The translations under genes and the position numbers were made by a program. Positions 61,500-64,000 of a stretch of DNA of 64,000 nt are shown in pieces (the stretch's first letter is position 1; the number at the start of each line of letters is the position of its first letter). The stretch lies in NCBI RefSeq assembly GCF_905163445.1, contig NC_053184.1:10974001-11038000 (forward strand), written 5' to 3'. The notes under the pieces are model-generated. The model was given only the letters and a program-made list of their open reading frames with translations. It had not been told where the DNA came from and did not search any database. The stretch is from Pararge aegeria. Lineage: Eukaryota > Arthropoda > Insecta > Lepidoptera > Nymphalidae.

Positions 61500-63422
61500 C
61501 TTAAGCCAAAGTACAAAGTTGGTTACGGAAACGACATCGTACGTAGGTACTATTTACGTCATTGCCGGTAAAATATGCGTTAAGAAATGAATAGCGTGAT
61601 CGAGCTTGTTGAGGGGTGGGTTGTTAACAACTTGACTCAAACGAACTTTCCTTATAATTCTTAAATATTAATAAAATGAAACAAGAATTTCCCTTGGGTT
61701 AACCCTATCGAATAAATACTAAATAGTATTTCAATATATAAACCTTCATCAATGTTTCTGGTATTTTGTTATTAATGCTGCTGTTTATTGAACTATAGTT
61801 TACTTCTTACATCATTCCTTTAAATAAAATAGCCCCAATCTAAAAAACTAAAAACCATCACGGCATGTCTCTCATGGTGGCTTCGCTAGACGACGGGAAA
61901 CACCTGAAAACCTTGGTTACTTCTACAGCATAAACTGTTGAGAAATTTATTTGTATACATTTCTTATATATCACAAATTTTTCAAAAATGAACATTAAAC
62001 ACAATTAGCTGTATTCCACAAGCAAGGCTTTCATACCAATAATTTATTGTAAAGTCAAAATCCTTAAAAGATGGTGTCGGAGAAAAACGTGTGTAGAGAA
62101 TGATTTTTGGAAGATCCGTGTGGTTTGGTTGTTGTGTAAGAATAAAGAAAAAAAATATATTGCAGTGCAGATTTGCCTGGTTTTCGCGGGTTATAGCAAA
62201 TAAAGCTTCGTGTTCATTGTTTATAATTAAATCGTGCAAAATGTATGCCTGCTGATATCCAATAATTATATTTCTGTTTGTACATAGGTGAAACCTCACT
62301 GAGCCATGGCGGAACGGTACAAAGGTTAAAGCTGTTTGCGTATCGGATAACCCCCAACAAGAGAACATTATTCAACATCAATAAATCACCTAGACATAAC
62401 TGCGTATTCTTCAAGTTTGACATCCCTTTCTATACGACACCAGAAAGTTCCACTTTATATATTTTTTTTTAATATCTAAAAGTGTAAAAACAATTTGATC
62501 AGTGCGATTTTAATAAATGAAAGGTGAAAATTTTCAAAGACTATTAAAACGTTAAGCGATTACAAAATGAGTTTATGCAAAACCGACTAAGTGCAGTAGG
62601 TATTACATCTAAGTGTTTCGAAGACACTTTAAAAGCGCCGCAGGAGTACATTAGGCTAGAAGGCGCGCCATGGATGAGGCCACTTTACAAAATGTCCGGG
62701 ATGAGTCGCGATAACGTTGTCAGAACACGATATTTCCATTATGTATACGATTTGAGTCTACATGTTAAGATAGCGCCGCGTCGCGTCGCCTGGATAAGGA
62801 CGCTAACCTTCTCGCCTCGCGCTGGCACTTTGTATCATACAACTTACGTCTCGCGCTTAGCCAGTTTAGCCGCCTCGACTATATTTACCTAATCTGCAAT
62901 CATTGAGTAATAATGTCTTATGCACTAGAGCAGTCATCATTCAAGACTGACGAAATCTTTGGTCACTTGCATAGAAAAATGCGTGTATTCGAATTTATTA
63001 AGGCAAAGCCAAACGAAGCGTTAGATACTTGCAAAAACACTTGTAACTTGCAGCCTAGTGAACAACAAAGCGCAACAATGAGCTTCGCGATGTCACTTCA
63101 TATCTAGTACGTAAAACAATATTACTCATAGACTACAATAGTTAGAAACTTCGAATTATGTACCTAAATAAGTATTTCATAATTTAGTTAATTTTCACAT
63201 TGTAATAATAGCACGTGTACATTAAAAATTTCATACAACGAGTCAGGTCTATAGCTGGAAATATTATTTGATAGAATCGATCTCATTGTTATAAAATTGT
63301 TTGTACTTTAGTGTACCTAAATATTGTTATCATACAAGGTATGAACTTTGTGGATATTTTTTATTATTTTTTTTCCATTTTATAAATTGGTTAAATAAGT
63401 ACCTATGTTAATGTTATTTTGT

Positions 63423-63430
63423 ACCAAAGA
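63423..63430 (+). promoter_or_regulatory. miR-9a 8-mer target site in the LMO 3' UTR
   Basis: ACCAAAGA is the exact complement of miR-9a bases 2-8 with A opposite base 1. miR-9a repression of dLMO through its 3' UTR is established in Drosophila. The site lies 2.4 kb after the LMO stop and only counts if the transcript reaches the distal poly(A) signals. Confidence 0.6.
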
Positions 63431-63945
63431 TAGATATCTTTTCGTTCGGAGGTTTTTCTTATTAGTCTTCACAGATACTTGTATAGATTATTTAGTGATA
63501 CCATTTTTTGGTACTTTAAAGTGGTGCAATGGTTGATAGTTAAGTACCTCTGTATTAATAAATTTATATTAAGATATTTTGTAAATTGTATTTTTTCTTA
63601 CTTTGCCATAGCTTCGGTGTATGTTGATTGTTGATCGCATATACCTACCAATTTGTGAAATTAATATTACGTGGTTCCTGATGTTTGGCTACGTTGTTTA
63701 AATAATAATATGTGGGAGATAATTCAAAGGTTTAGCTATATGCTTAATGTTTTTAATATTAAATAAACATTTTGTAAAATATAAATTACGATTAAAAGAT
63801 GTATTTATGTATAAATTCGAACTGTCGTTAATTAGAATTATTTTCTAGGATAGAATGTTTTCTTCTAACACGTTGTATCATAGAAACAACAAATAAAAAT
63901 CTCAAACATCGACAGAGTTATTTTTCATTTTACCGTTATTGTGTA

Positions 63946-63951
63946 AATAAA
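63946..63951 (+). terminator. Distal poly(A) signal AATAAA for LMO
   Basis: AATAAA followed about 25 nt later by GT-rich sequence (CTTGTGTTTC), which fits cleavage near 63965-63975. Other usable hexamers are at 63892-63897 and 63762-63767, so several 3' ends are possible. Confidence 0.5.
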
Positions 63952-64000
63952 TATATTTATTTAATGACTTAGCTTGTGTTTCATTTTAAACTGCACCTAA

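Larger units (their letters stand above)
61015..63970 (+). other. LMO: LMO 3' UTR (probable extent)
   Basis: From the stop codon to the end of the window no further exon is recognisable. The stretch is mostly AT-rich, has AATAAA hexamers (62512, 63557, 63762, 63892, 63946), a miR-9a 8-mer (63423), Pumilio-type TGTAAATA motifs (61492, 63942) and a short repeat-derived fragment near 61110-61190. The GC-richer part at 62630-62890 holds a 105-codon open frame that I do not recognise. Long 3' UTRs under microRNA control are known for fly Beadex. The exact end depends on which poly(A) signal is used. Confidence 0.6.

Noticed and set aside
61982..62368. 128-codon antisense frame in the LMO 3' UTR
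   Set aside because: No family resemblance, and it lies opposite a probable UTR.
62575..62892. 105-codon sense frame as a second gene
   Set aside because: Located within the probable 3' UTR, with no recognisable product. Its GC content is higher, so conservation should be checked, but I cannot support a gene.
63279..63285. bantam 7-mer-A1 site GATCTCA in the 3' UTR
   Set aside because: Weak site type with a high chance rate in 3 kb. No supporting pairing examined.

Overview
This window is eukaryotic, AT-rich nuclear DNA from a lepidopteran insect. The evidence is eight copies of one tRNA-derived SINE, RTE-type LINE 3' ends, Helitron-type ends and other repeats that I recognise as common in moth and butterfly genomes. 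The SINE and some of the other repeats suggest a nymphalid butterfly, but that is an impression and not a proof. I see no bacterial operons, rRNA, true tRNA genes or CRISPR arrays.

One gene can be built with confidence. It is the LIM-only transcription cofactor LMO (orthologue of Drosophila Beadex/dLMO, closest to vertebrate LMO1/LMO3), on the + strand. Five coding exons join in frame: 37070-37115, 53026-53257, 56060-56185, 56776-56917 and 60853-61014. They give a 235-residue protein with two LIM zinc-binding domains (about residues 37-90 and 101-154) and a 53-residue Gly/Ser/Asp-rich tail. All four coding introns have GT..AG ends and compatible phases. The first coding exon has its own splice acceptor, so at least one non-coding 5' exon lies upstream. 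The best candidate in the window is 26799-26881. The 3' UTR appears to run about 2.9 kb to poly(A) signals near the window end. It carries an 8-mer match to the miR-9a seed, and miR-9a is a known regulator of dLMO in flies.

Layout: 1-26.6 kb has no recognisable protein gene. It holds repeat fragments, a few palindromes, and compositionally distinct blocks (about 3.8-4.9, 13.3 and 14.1-14.8 kb) that may be regulatory. From 26.6 to 37 kb is the probable 5' UTR exon and a long intron with LINE remnants. From 37.1 to 53.0 kb is a 15.9 kb intron with SINEs, Helitron ends, a nested foldback element, a GC-rich 8-bp tandem repeat and a CRE-like cluster. From 53.0 to 64.0 kb are the LIM exons, the tail exon and the 3' UTR.

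The most unusual structure is a degenerate tandem array (60392-60864) whose last unit contains the authentic splice acceptor of the final coding exon. Earlier units hold decayed or intact acceptor-like copies.
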